Source: Sedimentisphaerales bacterium
Lineage (GTDB): Bacteria > Planctomycetota > Phycisphaerae > Sedimentisphaerales > Anaerohalosphaeraceae
Length of the DNA: 33,462 nucleotides
Direction: 5' to 3'
NCBI GenBank assembly: GCA_016926155.1
Contig: JAFGPC010000141.1
Coordinates: 1 to 33,462 of the forward strand
Part shown: one piece after another, positions 9,542-18,743 of the stretch
How positions within the stretch are numbered: position 1 is the first letter of the stretch
Layout of the letters: each line of letters starts with the position of its first letter
Made by a program: the position numbers and the translations under genes
Notes under the pieces: model-generated
Seen by the model: the letters and a program-made list of their open reading frames with translations, nothing else
The model's database searches: none
What the model was told of the DNA's origin: nothing

Positions 9542-10852
9542 TTGATACAACAAAAAACAATTGGAAGTGATGTCAAACTTTCCGGAAAGGGCCTTTTCAG
9601 CGGCCAGGACGTCAAGGTGACGTTCAAGTCTGCCGAGCCTGATACGGGAATTGTTTTTGTACGTACCGACCTGTCCGAATCGGTTCGCATCAGCGCCGTC
9701 GCCGACAATATCGTAGAGCGGGACCGGAGGACAGCTCTGCAAAACGGTTCGGTCGGGATTGAGACGCCCGAGCATTGTCTTGCCGCGGTCAATGCCCTGG
9801 GGATCGACAATCTGATCGTCGAGATCGATGGTGTTGAGCTGCCTGGCTTTGACGGCAGTTGTGACGAATATTTCAAAGTGCTTGAGAAAGCCGGTATCGT
9901 TGAGCAGCAGAAAGAACGAAAAAAACTGGTAGTCCACGATGCGATCAGCCTCAGCGACGGAGACAAATCGATTTATGCTCTGCCCTATGGGGACAATGGT
10001 CTGCATATCACCTATGAGCTGGATTATACCGAGCATACCGGCATCGGCAGCCAGGTCTATACGTGTCATTTGACGCGGGACCATTTTGCCCGTCATTTAT
10101 CCACAGCACGGACCTTTGTCCTGGAGGCTGAAGCCCGGCAGATGCAGGCGGCCGGTATCGGAACGCACTTGACGCCCAAGGACATCCTCGTGATCAATTC
10201 CGATGGCCCGATCAAGAACAGTTATCGATTCCCGGATGAATGCGTCCGTCATAAAGTTATTGATCTGATCGGCGATCTGATGCTGGTGGGTCGGCCTGTG
10301 TCCGGCCGGATTGTGGCCTGCAAAAGCGGCCATCTGCTCAATCAGAAACTGGCGCGCAAACTGGTGCAGATGGCCCAGCGCGTGGATTTCAATGGCGACA
10401 TGGGTGGAAAAACCATCCTGGATATTCGTCGCATACAGAAAATCCTTCCACATCGCTATCCGTTCCTGTTGGTGGATAAGGTGGTGGAGATCGAAGGCGA
10501 CAAGAGAATCAAAGGTATTAAAAATGTCACGTTCAATGAACAGTTTTTCCAGGGTCATTTTCCCAGTACCCCAATTATGCCCGGTGTGCTGATCGTTGAG
10601 GCTCTGGCGCAGGTTTCCGGTCTGCTCTTTGCCCAGAAACTGGAACATACCGGCAAGCTGGCTGTGCTGCTGACGATGGACGGCGTCAAAATTCGAAAGT
10701 CTGTAGTGCCGGGCGATCAGCTTATTCTGATTGCCGAAGCGGCACGGTTGCGGAGCCGGGCGGCTTTATGTAATTGTATGGCTATGGTCGGCGATGAAGT
10801 CGTTGCCGAAGCCCGGCTCAAGTTCATGCTCGTGGACGATGAAATGGTGTAA
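9542..10852 (+). CDS. lpxC-fabZ: Fused LpxC deacetylase and FabZ dehydratase
   Basis: This single 436-residue ORF joins UDP-3-O-acyl-GlcNAc deacetylase (the committed step of lipid A synthesis) to (3R)-hydroxyacyl-ACP dehydratase (fatty acid elongation). The LpxC part (about 1-285) keeps zinc ligands His78 (TPEHCLAA), His237 and Asp241 (HKVIDLIGD) and the catalytic His264 (SGHLLN). The FabZ part (about 292-436) keeps ILPHRYPFLLVD, the catalytic His339 in GHFPSTPIMPG and Glu353. The same fusion is known in Bacteroidetes and some other diderm phyla. The start is TTG 9542, with only a distant AAGGAA upstream, so the exact start is uncertain. Both activities compete for hydroxyacyl-ACP, so a fixed 1:1 ratio may balance lipid A against phospholipid supply. 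Confidence 0.95.
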   Translation: MIQQKTIGSDVKLSGKGLFSGQDVKVTFKSAEPDTGIVFVRTDLSESVRISAVADNIVERDRRTALQNGSVGIETPEHCLAAVNALGIDNLIVEIDGVELPGFDGSCDEYFKVLEKAGIVEQQKERKKLVVHDAISLSDGDKSIYALPYGDNGLHITYELDYTEHTGIGSQVYTCHLTRDHFARHLSTARTFVLEAEARQMQAAGIGTHLTPKDILVINSDGPIKNSYRFPDECVRHKVIDLIGDLMLVGRPVSGRIVACKSGHLLNQKLARKLVQMAQRVDFNGDMGGKTILDIRRIQKILPHRYPFLLVDKVVEIEGDKRIKGIKNVTFNEQFFQGHFPSTPIMPGVLIVEALAQVSGLLFAQKLEHTGKLAVLLTMDGVKIRKSVVPGDQLILIAEAARLRSRAALCNCMAMVGDEVVAEARLKFMLVDDEMV

Positions 10853-10918
10853 ACGGGAAGGATTAGCAGGAACGTGTTAACAGAGCAGCAAAAAAATACG
10901 GGAGGTCGAGAAAATTTC

Positions 10919-11734
10919 ATGAATGTCAGGATTCATCCAAGTGCGGTGATTGACAAGACAGCCAACATTGCAGATGATGTGATCATCGGCCCTAATAGTG
11001 TCATTGACGCCGGCGTGCAAATTGGCGATGGTTGTATTCTGGACGCGAATGTGGTTATCGGCCCGAATGTGCAGTTGGGCAACAACAATTTATTATATGC
11101 CAATTGTGCAATCGGCCGGCCGCCGCAGTTGTTGGGACTTCGGCCGGATTCGCCCATGGGTAAGTTGCGCATCGGCAACAACAATGTAATCCGTGAGCAG
11201 GTCACGATTCATCCGAGCATCTATCCCGACCAGGCGACGATTGTCGGAAACGACAATCTGATTATGGTTGGCGTCCATCTGGGACATGATTGTGTACTGG
11301 AAGATAAGATCGTCATCAGTAACTATACGCAGATCAGCGGCCACTGCAAGATCGAAACGGGCGTCTGGCTCAGTGGTATGGTCGCCGTGCATCAATTTGT
11401 CACCTTCGGCAAGTGGTGCTATGCCGCCGGTTTTTCCGGGGTAAACCACGATGTGCCCCCGTTTGTGATCGTCAGCGGGCATTACCCGCCGGAAGTGCGG
11501 TCCATCAACAAACGCGGGCTTAAACGTGCCGGGCTGACCGAGGACCAGCAAAAGAAGATCATGGATGCTTTCCGACGGATCTATCGCGATGAGGATGGAG
11601 TGCTGTTGGAGCGTGTCAAGACTGTGGCCGCCCAGGATGGTCTGGATGAAAATGTGCAGGCCATGGTGCAGGCGATCCTGCGCAGCAGCCAGCACCGTTT
11701 CGGGCGGCATCTGGAAAAATTCCGCGAACACTAA
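10919..11734 (+). CDS. lpxA: Acyl-ACP--UDP-GlcNAc O-acyltransferase LpxA
   Basis: LpxA transfers the first hydroxyacyl chain in lipid A synthesis. The 271-residue product is close to E. coli LpxA (262). It shows hexapeptide repeats from IHPSAVIDKTANIADDVIIG onward. The catalytic motif reads VGVHLGHDC, with the active-site His at 123 (His125 in E. coli). The helical C-terminus begins near NKRGLKRAG. A GTG at 10874 is in frame, but the ATG at 10919 is preferred because the domain begins directly there and GGGAGG lies at 10900-10905. The neighbour downstream is a sugar oxidoreductase, which bears on what sugar this LpxA accepts. Confidence 0.94.
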   Translation: MNVRIHPSAVIDKTANIADDVIIGPNSVIDAGVQIGDGCILDANVVIGPNVQLGNNNLLYANCAIGRPPQLLGLRPDSPMGKLRIGNNNVIREQVTIHPSIYPDQATIVGNDNLIMVGVHLGHDCVLEDKIVISNYTQISGHCKIETGVWLSGMVAVHQFVTFGKWCYAAGFSGVNHDVPPFVIVSGHYPPEVRSINKRGLKRAGLTEDQQKKIMDAFRRIYRDEDGVLLERVKTVAAQDGLDENVQAMVQAILRSSQHRFGRHLEKFREH

Positions 11735-11789
11735 TCGCGTTTTGGGAGTTCGATATTGACATTCCCAATCCGTATCATGGACGAGTCGA

Positions 11790-12794
11790 ATGAGTAAAAT
11801 ACGTACCGCCGTCATCGGCGCCGGCAAGATGGGCGCCATCCATGCCAAGGTTTACAGCAAGATCGAAGAGTGTGAGTTGATCGCGATTGTCGATCCGGAC
11901 CGCAAACGAGCGGAGAAGCTGGCAACCCAGTATAACTGCCGGGCTTTGACCGAATGCGATTCCCTGCCTGATCAGGTCGATGCGGTGACGATTGCAACGC
12001 CGACGATCCTGCATCGCGACCTGGCGGTGAAATTTATCGAAGCCGGGGTTGCGGTGATGATCGAAAAACCACTGGCCGCGAGTGTGGAGCAGGGTCGGGA
12101 GATCGTCGATCTGGCCCGGCAGCGTGGCGTCGTGGTCGGTGTCGGTCATTCCGAGCGGTGTAATCCCGTCGTTCAGGCCATGAAACGCCTGCATATCGAG
12201 CCCCGGTTTATCGAGGCCAATCGGATCAGCCCGTATCCGTTTCGTTCCATCGATGTGGGCGTGGTGCTGGATGTAATGATCCACGACATCGATATCATTC
12301 TCTCGCTGGCGGCCTCATCCGTGCGAAAGGTCGATGCCGTCGGCGTCAGCGTCATCGGGCAGCATGAGGACATCTGCAGCGCGCGAATCACCTTCGAAAA
12401 CGGCTGCGTCGCCAATGTGACCGCCTCGCGCCTGGCCCTAAAGACCGAGCGTAAGGTCCGCGTCTTCAGCCGGCAGGCCTACCTGAGCCTGGACTTCTTC
12501 AAGAAGGAAGGCATCGTGATCAAGGCCGATCCCAACGTCAACGTTGTCGAATGGGTCCGGCAGCATCAGCAGGAAGAGGATTTCGATTTTTCCGAGGTCA
12601 ACTGGCCCGACCTGCTGCATATCGAACAGCTCGAAATCACCGACGCCGAACCGCTCCGTGTCGAACAGCAGTCCTTCCTCAGGGCGGTCGTCGATCCGTC
12701 CGCCCGGCCGGAGGTCACCGGCGAAGAGGGTCTGGCGGCCCTGGAGTGCGCGGAAATGATCCTGGCCTCGATCAAAGAACACAAGTGGGAGTAA
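11790..12794 (+). CDS. Gfo/Idh/MocA-family oxidoreductase, candidate UDP-GlcNAc 3-dehydrogenase (GnnA-like)
   Basis: The 334-residue protein is an NAD(P)-dependent sugar oxidoreductase. It has a Rossmann motif GAGKMG at residues 10-15, the family EKP motif at 92-94 and the catalytic-site segment DVMIHDID at 161-168. It follows lpxA by 55 bases on the same strand. In Acidithiobacillus and Leptospira, a family member (GnnA) next to lpxA oxidises UDP-GlcNAc at C3 so that an aminotransferase (GnnB) can make the diamino sugar of amide-linked lipid A. The position and HSER..P motif fit that role. No GnnB-like aminotransferase is in the window, so the exact substrate is an inference. Confidence 0.85.
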   Translation: MSKIRTAVIGAGKMGAIHAKVYSKIEECELIAIVDPDRKRAEKLATQYNCRALTECDSLPDQVDAVTIATPTILHRDLAVKFIEAGVAVMIEKPLAASVEQGREIVDLARQRGVVVGVGHSERCNPVVQAMKRLHIEPRFIEANRISPYPFRSIDVGVVLDVMIHDIDIILSLAASSVRKVDAVGVSVIGQHEDICSARITFENGCVANVTASRLALKTERKVRVFSRQAYLSLDFFKKEGIVIKADPNVNVVEWVRQHQQEEDFDFSEVNWPDLLHIEQLEITDAEPLRVEQQSFLRAVVDPSARPEVTGEEGLAALECAEMILASIKEHKWE

Positions 12795-12826
12795 AAAAAG
12801 GTTTTACATCCTTTCAAGTAAAGAAT

Positions 12827-13501
12827 TCACAATTCATTCCTCAGAACCGTGACAGCCTGATGGGCTAGTCGCGTAGGTTCAGGCAGGCGGTATCGGGAGG
12901 TCCATTGCAGCGCAATCTCTATCGCATCATCCCGCGTACATTGATTTCCGACAGAGATAAATAAAGGCTTGACATCCGTTCGTGTCCGCACAACCGCGCC
13001 GATCTGTTCTGTCTTGTCATACAGAAGTGACCAGTTTCCCTTTTTGGATTTCGGCTCATCATAAGTGCCGATCAGACGGCTTTTTGCACAGCCGATAGTT
13101 GGTCTGTCCAGAAACAGCCCCAGATGTGCTGCCAGCCCCAGCCGCCGCGGATGAGCGATCCCCTGGCCGTCAATGAGAAAGGCATCCGGCGTGGTCTTGA
13201 GTTTTTCGGCTGCCGCCAGGCAAACCGGCGCCTCCCGGAAGCTCAACAATCCCGGAATATAGGGAAACGTTACATCGGATACAGCCCGAACGGTTTCGAT
13301 CACCCTGAAATCCGGATGCTCCAGCACTACAATAACCGCACAAATCCGCTTTTTATCCCCGCTGAAAGCGCAATCCATGCCTGCCACAACCCGAGGCGAG
13401 CGTCCCAGGGGCGTATGCCGTACCTGTCCGGCCAATTCTTCCTGCAGGGCCCGGGCGGCCCCGTAATCCAAGTCCCAGCTATGCAATGACTTAACCTTCA
13501 T
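12827..13501 (-). CDS. nfi: Endonuclease V (deoxyinosine 3' endonuclease)
   Basis: Endonuclease V nicks DNA one base 3' of deoxyinosine, repairing adenine deamination. The 224-residue product matches E. coli Nfi (223). Metal-binding residues fall where expected: D43 in AGMDCAF, E90 in SFREAP, D111 in the signature DGQGIAHPRRLGLAAHLG, and K140 in GCAKSRL. The ORF stays open to 13558, but the ATG at 13501 is used because GAGGG sits 5 bases upstream and the family length then fits. It is convergent with the oxidoreductase gene (32-base gap, no clear terminator) and divergent from uvrA. Confidence 0.95.
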   Translation of the reverse strand: MKVKSLHSWDLDYGAARALQEELAGQVRHTPLGRSPRVVAGMDCAFSGDKKRICAVIVVLEHPDFRVIETVRAVSDVTFPYIPGLLSFREAPVCLAAAEKLKTTPDAFLIDGQGIAHPRRLGLAAHLGLFLDRPTIGCAKSRLIGTYDEPKSKKGNWSLLYDKTEQIGAVVRTRTDVKPLFISVGNQCTRDDAIEIALQWTSRYRLPEPTRLAHQAVTVLRNEL

Positions 13502-13535
13502 TTTGCCCTCGAAACAGGCGTTTTTAAGCAAAACT

Positions 13536-13566
13536 ATTGTACGCGATACTCCGATCATGGTACAAT
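13536..13566. promoter_or_regulatory. Symmetric divergent promoter between nfi and uvrA
   Basis: ATTGTAC at 13536-13542 and GTACAAT at 13560-13566 form a perfect inverted repeat. Read on the plus strand it gives TTGTAC, 18 bases, TACAAT. Read on the minus strand it gives exactly the same -35, spacer length and -10. Both fit a sigma-70-type promoter, with uvrA (ATG 13621) and nfi (ATG 13501) suitably placed downstream. A third GTACAAT lies at 13598-13604. The symmetry could equally be an operator for a dimeric regulator. Confidence 0.5.
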
Positions 13567-13620
13567 CATTCGTTTAATTCTGCGCTGAATTCGCAGAGTA
13601 CAATAGACAGGTAGGATCCG

Positions 13621-16500
13621 ATGGGTAAAGACCAACAGGACGTGCAGAGAGCCATCCGCATCACAGGTGCGGCCGAACATAATCTTAAGAATCTGAATGT
13701 CGATATCCCGCGCGACAAGCTCGTAGTGGTTACGGGCATTAGCGGTTCGGGCAAAAGCAGTCTGGCCTTCGATACCATCTATGCCGAAGGGCAGCGTAAA
13801 TATGTCGAGTCGCTCAGCGCATATGCCCGGCAGTTTCTCGAGCAGATGCAAAAGCCGCAGGTCGAGCACATTGAGGGGCTCCCACCCACGATCGCCATTG
13901 AGCAGCGTAGCGCTTCGAGCAATCCCCGTTCGACCGTCGCAACGACCACGGAGATCTACGACTATTGCCGGCTCCTGTTTGCCCGTGTGGGCGAGCCCCA
14001 TTGCTGGAAATGCGGCAAGCCCATCTCTAGCCAGCATGCAACACAGATTGTCGACTCGATCCTTTCCCGACCCGAGGGCACCAAGCTACAGGTCTGCGCC
14101 CCCTTGATTCGCGGTCAAAAGGGCGAGCATCGTGAGGTATTTATGCGGATTCAGCGCGAAGGATTTGTGCGGGTTCGGGTGGATGGTACAGTCTACGATG
14201 TCCGTAATGCCCCCATGCTTGACAAGAATAAAAAGCACGATATTGCGGCGGTCATCGATCGGCTCATTATCAAGGATTCGATCCGCATCCGCCTGGCCGA
14301 CTCGATTGAAACAGCGCTCAAGGTCGGGGAGGGCGTTGTTCTGGCCATGTTACAGGAGCCTCATGAAGACAAGAAAAATAACGGTAACGGGGATTGGACG
14401 GATGTCATCTACAGCGAAAAATTCGCCTGTATCGAGCATCCAGAGGCGTCGTTGGCCGAACTGTCTCCACGTCTCTTCAGTTTTAACAGTCCTTATGGCG
14501 CCTGTCCCAGTTGCGACGGGCTTGGTACGATCCTGGAGTTCGATCCGGATCTGATTGTACCGGACAAGACCGTGTCGCTGGAAAATGGCGCCGTTGATGC
14601 CTGGCGTAAGGGCGGCAAGCGGATGAATATTTACTACAATCGTCTCATCAAACGATTCTGCCGCAACTTCGGCATCAGCAAATCAATTCCTTATAAAGAG
14701 ATTGATCCCGAGATTCAGAGAGTTCTTCTTTATGGCACCAGATCCGCTGATGAACGCCGCTATGAAGTGTCGTTCGAGGGAGTCATTCCGAACCTGATGC
14801 GGCGATGGGAATCGACCACCAGCGAATATGTCAAGGCTCGTCTCCATGGCTATCAATCCGAGCAAGCGTGTCGCGATTGCACGGGGACCCGGCTGCGCCC
14901 CGAGGCGATGGCCGTCACGATTGGAGGTAAGAATATCAGCGATATAACCTCTATGAATATCGAGCAGGCGGGCGAGTTTTTCCACAATCTCACCTTCGAT
15001 ACTGAACGGGAACAGATCGCCACTCAGCCGCTCAAGGAAATTCGAGCCAGACTGCGTTTTCTGATGGATGTCGGACTGGGCTACCTGACTCTGGACCGTC
15101 GCAGCGGCAGTATGTCCGGTGGTGAAGCCCAGCGAATCCGCCTAGCTACCCAGGTCGGTAGTGGTCTGGTCGGATGCTGCTATGTACTGGATGAGCCAAC
15201 GATCGGCCTGCATCGCCGTGACAACAGCCGATTGCTGACGATCCTTAAACAACTCCGCGATATCGGCAATACGGTGTTGGTTGTTGAGCATGACGAGGAT
15301 GTCATCGCCTCTGCCGATCATATCATCGATATCGGCCCGGCAGCCGGGAAACATGGAGGCGAACTGGTCGTCGAGGGTACATTGGACGATATCTGTCGTT
15401 GTGAGCGATCCATCACCGGAAAATATCTCAGCGGAGTCTGTCGGATCGAGCTGCCCGCTTCCCGACGCAAATACAGCCTGCGCAACTGCCTGGAGGTCAA
15501 GCAGGCTGAAGAGAACAATCTCAAAAAAATCGATGTCAAATTTCCCTTGGGTGTCTTCACCTGTGTTACAGGTGTATCCGGCTCAGGCAAGAGCACCCTG
15601 GTTACCGAGATACTGCTTAAGAGCTTGAAACGTCGCCTGTACAGCTCACGAGAAAAACCCGGCAAGCATAAAAACATTCTCGGTGTGACACGGGTGGATA
15701 AGGTAATCGAGATCGATCAGTCGCCTATCGGAAGAACACCACGCAGCAACCCGGCTACGTATACCGGTGTGTTTGACCTGATCCGACAACTCTTTGCCAT
15801 GACACGCGAGGCCAAAATTCGCGGTTATAAACCCGGCCGGTTCAGCTTCAATGTCAAAGGAGGGCGGTGCGAGCACTGTCAGGGTCAGGGGACCAGGAAA
15901 ATTGAGATGCACTTTTTGCCGGATGTTTATGTGACCTGTCAGCAGTGTAAGGGCAGACGTTACAATCCCGAGACACTGCAGATTGCATACAAAGGCAAAA
16001 ACATCGCCGACGTGCTGGATATGCGCATTGATGAAGCGCGCGACTTCTTTGCCAATTTCCCCAAAATCCTGCGTTTGCTTAAAGCCCTGTGCGATGTCGG
16101 ATTGGGATATATGACCTTGGGTCAATCCTCGACCACCATGTCCGGCGGCGAGGCTCAGCGGGTCAAACTGGCTTCCGAACTGGGTAAACCCGGAACCGGA
16201 CACACACTCTATCTCCTGGATGAACCTACGACCGGCCTGCATTTTGCCGATATTCACAACCTGCTCAACGTCCTGCGGCGGCTTTGCGATCTGGGCAATA
16301 CGGTCATTGTCATTGAACACAATCTTGACGTGATCAAGATGGCCGACTATATCATTGACCTTGGCCCTGAAGGCGGCGACGGCGGAGGGCAGGTCATCAC
16401 TGCCGGCTCGCCGGAACAAATCGTCAAGGCAAAGAACAGCTATACTGCCCGGTATCTTCGGGAAAAACTCGCCGCCGAAAAACGAAAGGCCGCCAATTGA
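13621..16500 (+). CDS. uvrA: Excinuclease ABC subunit A
   Basis: UvrA is the damage-sensing ATPase of nucleotide excision repair. The 959-residue protein has two ABC modules. The first Walker A is GISGSGKSS at 39-47 and the second is GVSGSGKST at about 651-659. Two ABC signatures are visible ([26 protein letters not shown]), each followed by LDEPT. Zinc-finger cysteines are at CWKCGK, CPSCDG, CEHCQG and CQQCKG. The length is normal (E. coli 940). AGGTAGGA precedes the ATG. A GC-rich inverted repeat (16489-16511) covers the stop codon but has no T-run. Confidence 0.98.
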   Translation: MGKDQQDVQRAIRITGAAEHNLKNLNVDIPRDKLVVVTGISGSGKSSLAFDTIYAEGQRKYVESLSAYARQFLEQMQKPQVEHIEGLPPTIAIEQRSASSNPRSTVATTTEIYDYCRLLFARVGEPHCWKCGKPISSQHATQIVDSILSRPEGTKLQVCAPLIRGQKGEHREVFMRIQREGFVRVRVDGTVYDVRNAPMLDKNKKHDIAAVIDRLIIKDSIRIRLADSIETALKVGEGVVLAMLQEPHEDKKNNGNGDWTDVIYSEKFACIEHPEASLAELSPRLFSFNSPYGACPSCDGLGTILEFDPDLIVPDKTVSLENGAVDAWRKGGKRMNIYYNRLIKRFCRNFGISKSIPYKEIDPEIQRVLLYGTRSADERRYEVSFEGVIPNLMRRWESTTSEYVKARLHGYQSEQACRDCTGTRLRPEAMAVTIGGKNISDITSMNIEQAGEFFHNLTFDTEREQIATQPLKEIRARLRFLMDVGLGYLTLDRRSGSMSGGEAQRIRLATQVGSGLVGCCYVLDEPTIGLHRRDNSRLLTILKQLRDIGNTVLVVEHDEDVIASADHIIDIGPAAGKHGGELVVEGTLDDICRCERSITGKYLSGVCRIELPASRRKYSLRNCLEVKQAEENNLKKIDVKFPLGVFTCVTGVSGSGKSTLVTEILLKSLKRRLYSSREKPGKHKNILGVTRVDKVIEIDQSPIGRTPRSNPATYTGVFDLIRQLFAMTREAKIRGYKPGRFSFNVKGGRCEHCQGQGTRKIEMHFLPDVYVTCQQCKGRRYNPETLQIAYKGKNIADVLDMRIDEARDFFANFPKILRLLKALCDVGLGYMTLGQSSTTMSGGEAQRVKLASELGKPGTGHTLYLLDEPTTGLHFADIHNLLNVLRRLCDLGNTVIVIEHNLDVIKMADYIIDLGPEGGDGGGQVITAGSPEQIVKAKNSYTARYLREKLAAEKRKAAN

Positions 16501-16597
16501 AAAGCGGCGGCTGTAAAATCTTCCACTCTGCCGTCTTGGCCTGGTTGAGGAAACAGAATAATAAGAACGTAATAACGATCTCGGATTGGAGATGTCG

Positions 16598-17671
16598 GTG
16601 AAAATAAAAACGCTGGAGTGGATCGGTGATATTGACGGCTTTTTGCGGCTGATCGATCAGCGGGTGTTGCCCCATGTTCTGCCCCGTCGGTTGGTCTACA
16701 TGGATTGTTATGATGTTCCGACACTGGTCGAGGCAATTCGCATGCTGGCAGTTCGAGGCGCCCCGGCCATTGGCATTACTGCCGGTTATGGAATGTCTCT
16801 GGCGGCTCAGAAGATCAATGACCATACAGATTTGGCGCAGGCCTTGCAAGCTCTGCGAAAGCAGGCCGATGTTCTGGCTTCATCACGTCCCACGGCTGTC
16901 AACCTCTTCTGGTCTCTGGATCGGATGATGACCTGTGCGGCTACATTCATCGCGGACAATTCAGGAGCTTCCATAATTGATCTTCAGCGAGCACTACTTT
17001 TGGAGGCTCGTGCAATTCATACCGAGGACCGGCAAATGTGTCAGGCTATCGGTGAGCACGGCGAAAAGTTGATCCCCGAGGGAGGATCGATCCTGACACA
17101 TTGCAATGCCGGGGCCCTGGCGACAGGAGGGATCGGCACAGCGCTTGCCCCTATGTATGTAGCGCATGAGCACGGCAAGCCGTTTCATGTATATGCCGAT
17201 GAAACCCGCCCGCTTCTGCAGGGGGCACGACTGACGGCATGGGAACTGCTTCAGGGCGGCATTGACGTTACCCTCATTTGCGATAACATGGCTGGAATGC
17301 TGATGAAGCAGGGAAAAATCGATACTGTGATTACCGGAGCCGATCGGATCGCCGCCAACGGCGATACTGCTAACAAGATCGGCACCTACGGCCTCAGTAT
17401 TCTTGCCGCCGCTCATGATATTCCCTTTTATATTGCCGCCCCGTCCAGCACCTTCGATTTGAAACTCTCTTGCGGCAATCAGATTCCAATCGAACAGCGA
17501 AGCCCGAATGAGGTTACTTCTTTTGGAGACCGACCGACTGCCCCGGAAGATGTTAAGGTGTACAATCCCGCCTTCGATGTGGTCGATGCATCAAAGATTA
17601 CTGCGATAATTACCGAAAAAGGGATTATTGAGAATCCCGACGCAGACAAAATTGCCGCTCATCTGGGATAA
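16598..17671 (+). CDS. mtnA: S-methyl-5-thioribose-1-phosphate isomerase
   Basis: MtnA converts methylthioribose 1-phosphate to methylthioribulose 1-phosphate in methionine salvage. The 357-residue protein carries RGAPAIGI, SRPTAVNLFW, THCNAGALATGGIGTA (catalytic Cys169), ETRPLLQGARLTAWEL and ITGADRIAANGDTANKIGTY (catalytic Asp249). The start is GTG 16598, because GGATTGGAG ends 6 bases upstream and it gives the usual opening KIKTLEW. ATG 16592 and TTG 16586 are in frame but lie on or beside the ribosome binding site. No other methionine-salvage genes are near it, so a separate role in ribose-phosphate metabolism cannot be excluded. Confidence 0.93.
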   Translation: MKIKTLEWIGDIDGFLRLIDQRVLPHVLPRRLVYMDCYDVPTLVEAIRMLAVRGAPAIGITAGYGMSLAAQKINDHTDLAQALQALRKQADVLASSRPTAVNLFWSLDRMMTCAATFIADNSGASIIDLQRALLLEARAIHTEDRQMCQAIGEHGEKLIPEGGSILTHCNAGALATGGIGTALAPMYVAHEHGKPFHVYADETRPLLQGARLTAWELLQGGIDVTLICDNMAGMLMKQGKIDTVITGADRIAANGDTANKIGTYGLSILAAAHDIPFYIAAPSSTFDLKLSCGNQIPIEQRSPNEVTSFGDRPTAPEDVKVYNPAFDVVDASKITAIITEKGIIENPDADKIAAHLG

Positions 17672-17711
17672 AAAGGCCGATGACCGAAGCCAAGAAAAAC
17701 GGAACGCTGCG

Positions 17712-18743
17712 ATGAAGATTCTGGTGGATATTATTCATCCTGCTCATGTGCATTTTTTCCGTCATGCCATCACCGAATGGCAGTCTCGCGGTCATACTGT
17801 GGCTGTTACTGCTCGGCAAAAGGATGTCACGATTGAATTATTGGACCGGTTCGGGATACCTTACACCTTGCTTAGCAAAGTCGGCCGTGGCCTTGGTGGG
17901 CTTGGTTGTGAATTGATCCGGCGGGACTGGCGGTTATGGCGATATTGTCGTCGATTCAAACCGGATGTGCTCACCGGAATCAGCGGCGTCTTTATCGCTC
18001 ATGTCGGATTTCTTTTACGCAAACCTTCCGTCATTTGGGATGATACCGAACATCAACAACTGGCCCACAGGATTACCTGGCCTTTCGCGACTGCGATCTA
18101 CAGTCCCGAAAGCTACAACAAGCCGCCTGTAAAAAAGCAGCACCTCTACCCCGGCTGTCACGAACTGGCGTACCTTCACCCCAAACGCTTCACCCCGGAC
18201 CGCGATCTCGTTGCACAGTTGGGCATCGATCCGGACAGTCGCTATTGCATCGTTCGCTTTGTGAGTTGGGGCGCTCATCACGATGTGGGCCAGCACGGCC
18301 TTGCCGACAGCGAAAAGCTGGACTTCATTAAATCCATCGAGCCGTTCGCCAAGCCGTATATTACTTCCGAGGGACAACTTCCTGAAAAATTGCAGCCGTA
18401 TCAATTGCACATTCCGGTTCACCTGCTTCACCACGTGCTGGCATTCGCCTCACTCTGTGTTGCCGAGGGTGCTACGGTCGCCTCTGAAGCGGCCCTGCTT
18501 GGTGTTCCCGCTGTCTATGTCAATACACTGCGTGCAGGCACTATTGATCGCCTGGAGCGGGCCGGTTTGCTTCGTCAAACCACCGAAACCCGACAGGCCC
18601 TTCAAATGAGCCTCGAATGCCTTGCCGATACAACTGCCGTGGAAACGGCCCGTCGCAATCGGGATATCCTGTTGCAAAAGGAACAGGATGTCACCCGCCT
18701 TGTCGTGGAAGCCGTCGAACGATTCGGAAAGGACGGCCGGTGA
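17712..18743 (+). CDS. DUF354-family glycosyltransferase-like protein
   Basis: The 343-residue product matches the DUF354 (COG1817) type, a GT-B-like fold found in bacteria and archaea near polysaccharide genes. It opens with MKILVDIIHPAHVHFFRH, the family N-terminus, and has the C-terminal EGATVASEAALLGVPAVYVN segment that resembles the sugar-nucleotide site of WecB/MurG-like enzymes. No signal peptide or membrane segment is seen. The ORF is open to 17628 inside mtnA, but the ATG at 17712 gives the family start. It overlaps the next gene by 4 bases (GTGA), so the two are probably translationally coupled. The substrate is unknown. Confidence 0.82.
   Translation: MKILVDIIHPAHVHFFRHAITEWQSRGHTVAVTARQKDVTIELLDRFGIPYTLLSKVGRGLGGLGCELIRRDWRLWRYCRRFKPDVLTGISGVFIAHVGFLLRKPSVIWDDTEHQQLAHRITWPFATAIYSPESYNKPPVKKQHLYPGCHELAYLHPKRFTPDRDLVAQLGIDPDSRYCIVRFVSWGAHHDVGQHGLADSEKLDFIKSIEPFAKPYITSEGQLPEKLQPYQLHIPVHLLHHVLAFASLCVAEGATVASEAALLGVPAVYVNTLRAGTIDRLERAGLLRQTTETRQALQMSLECLADTTAVETARRNRDILLQKEQDVTRLVVEAVERFGKDGR

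Noticed and set aside
16489-16511. GC-rich inverted repeat over the uvrA stop codon as a terminator
   Set aside because: The 6-bp stem has an 11-base loop and no T-run follows, so it does not meet the usual terminator pattern.
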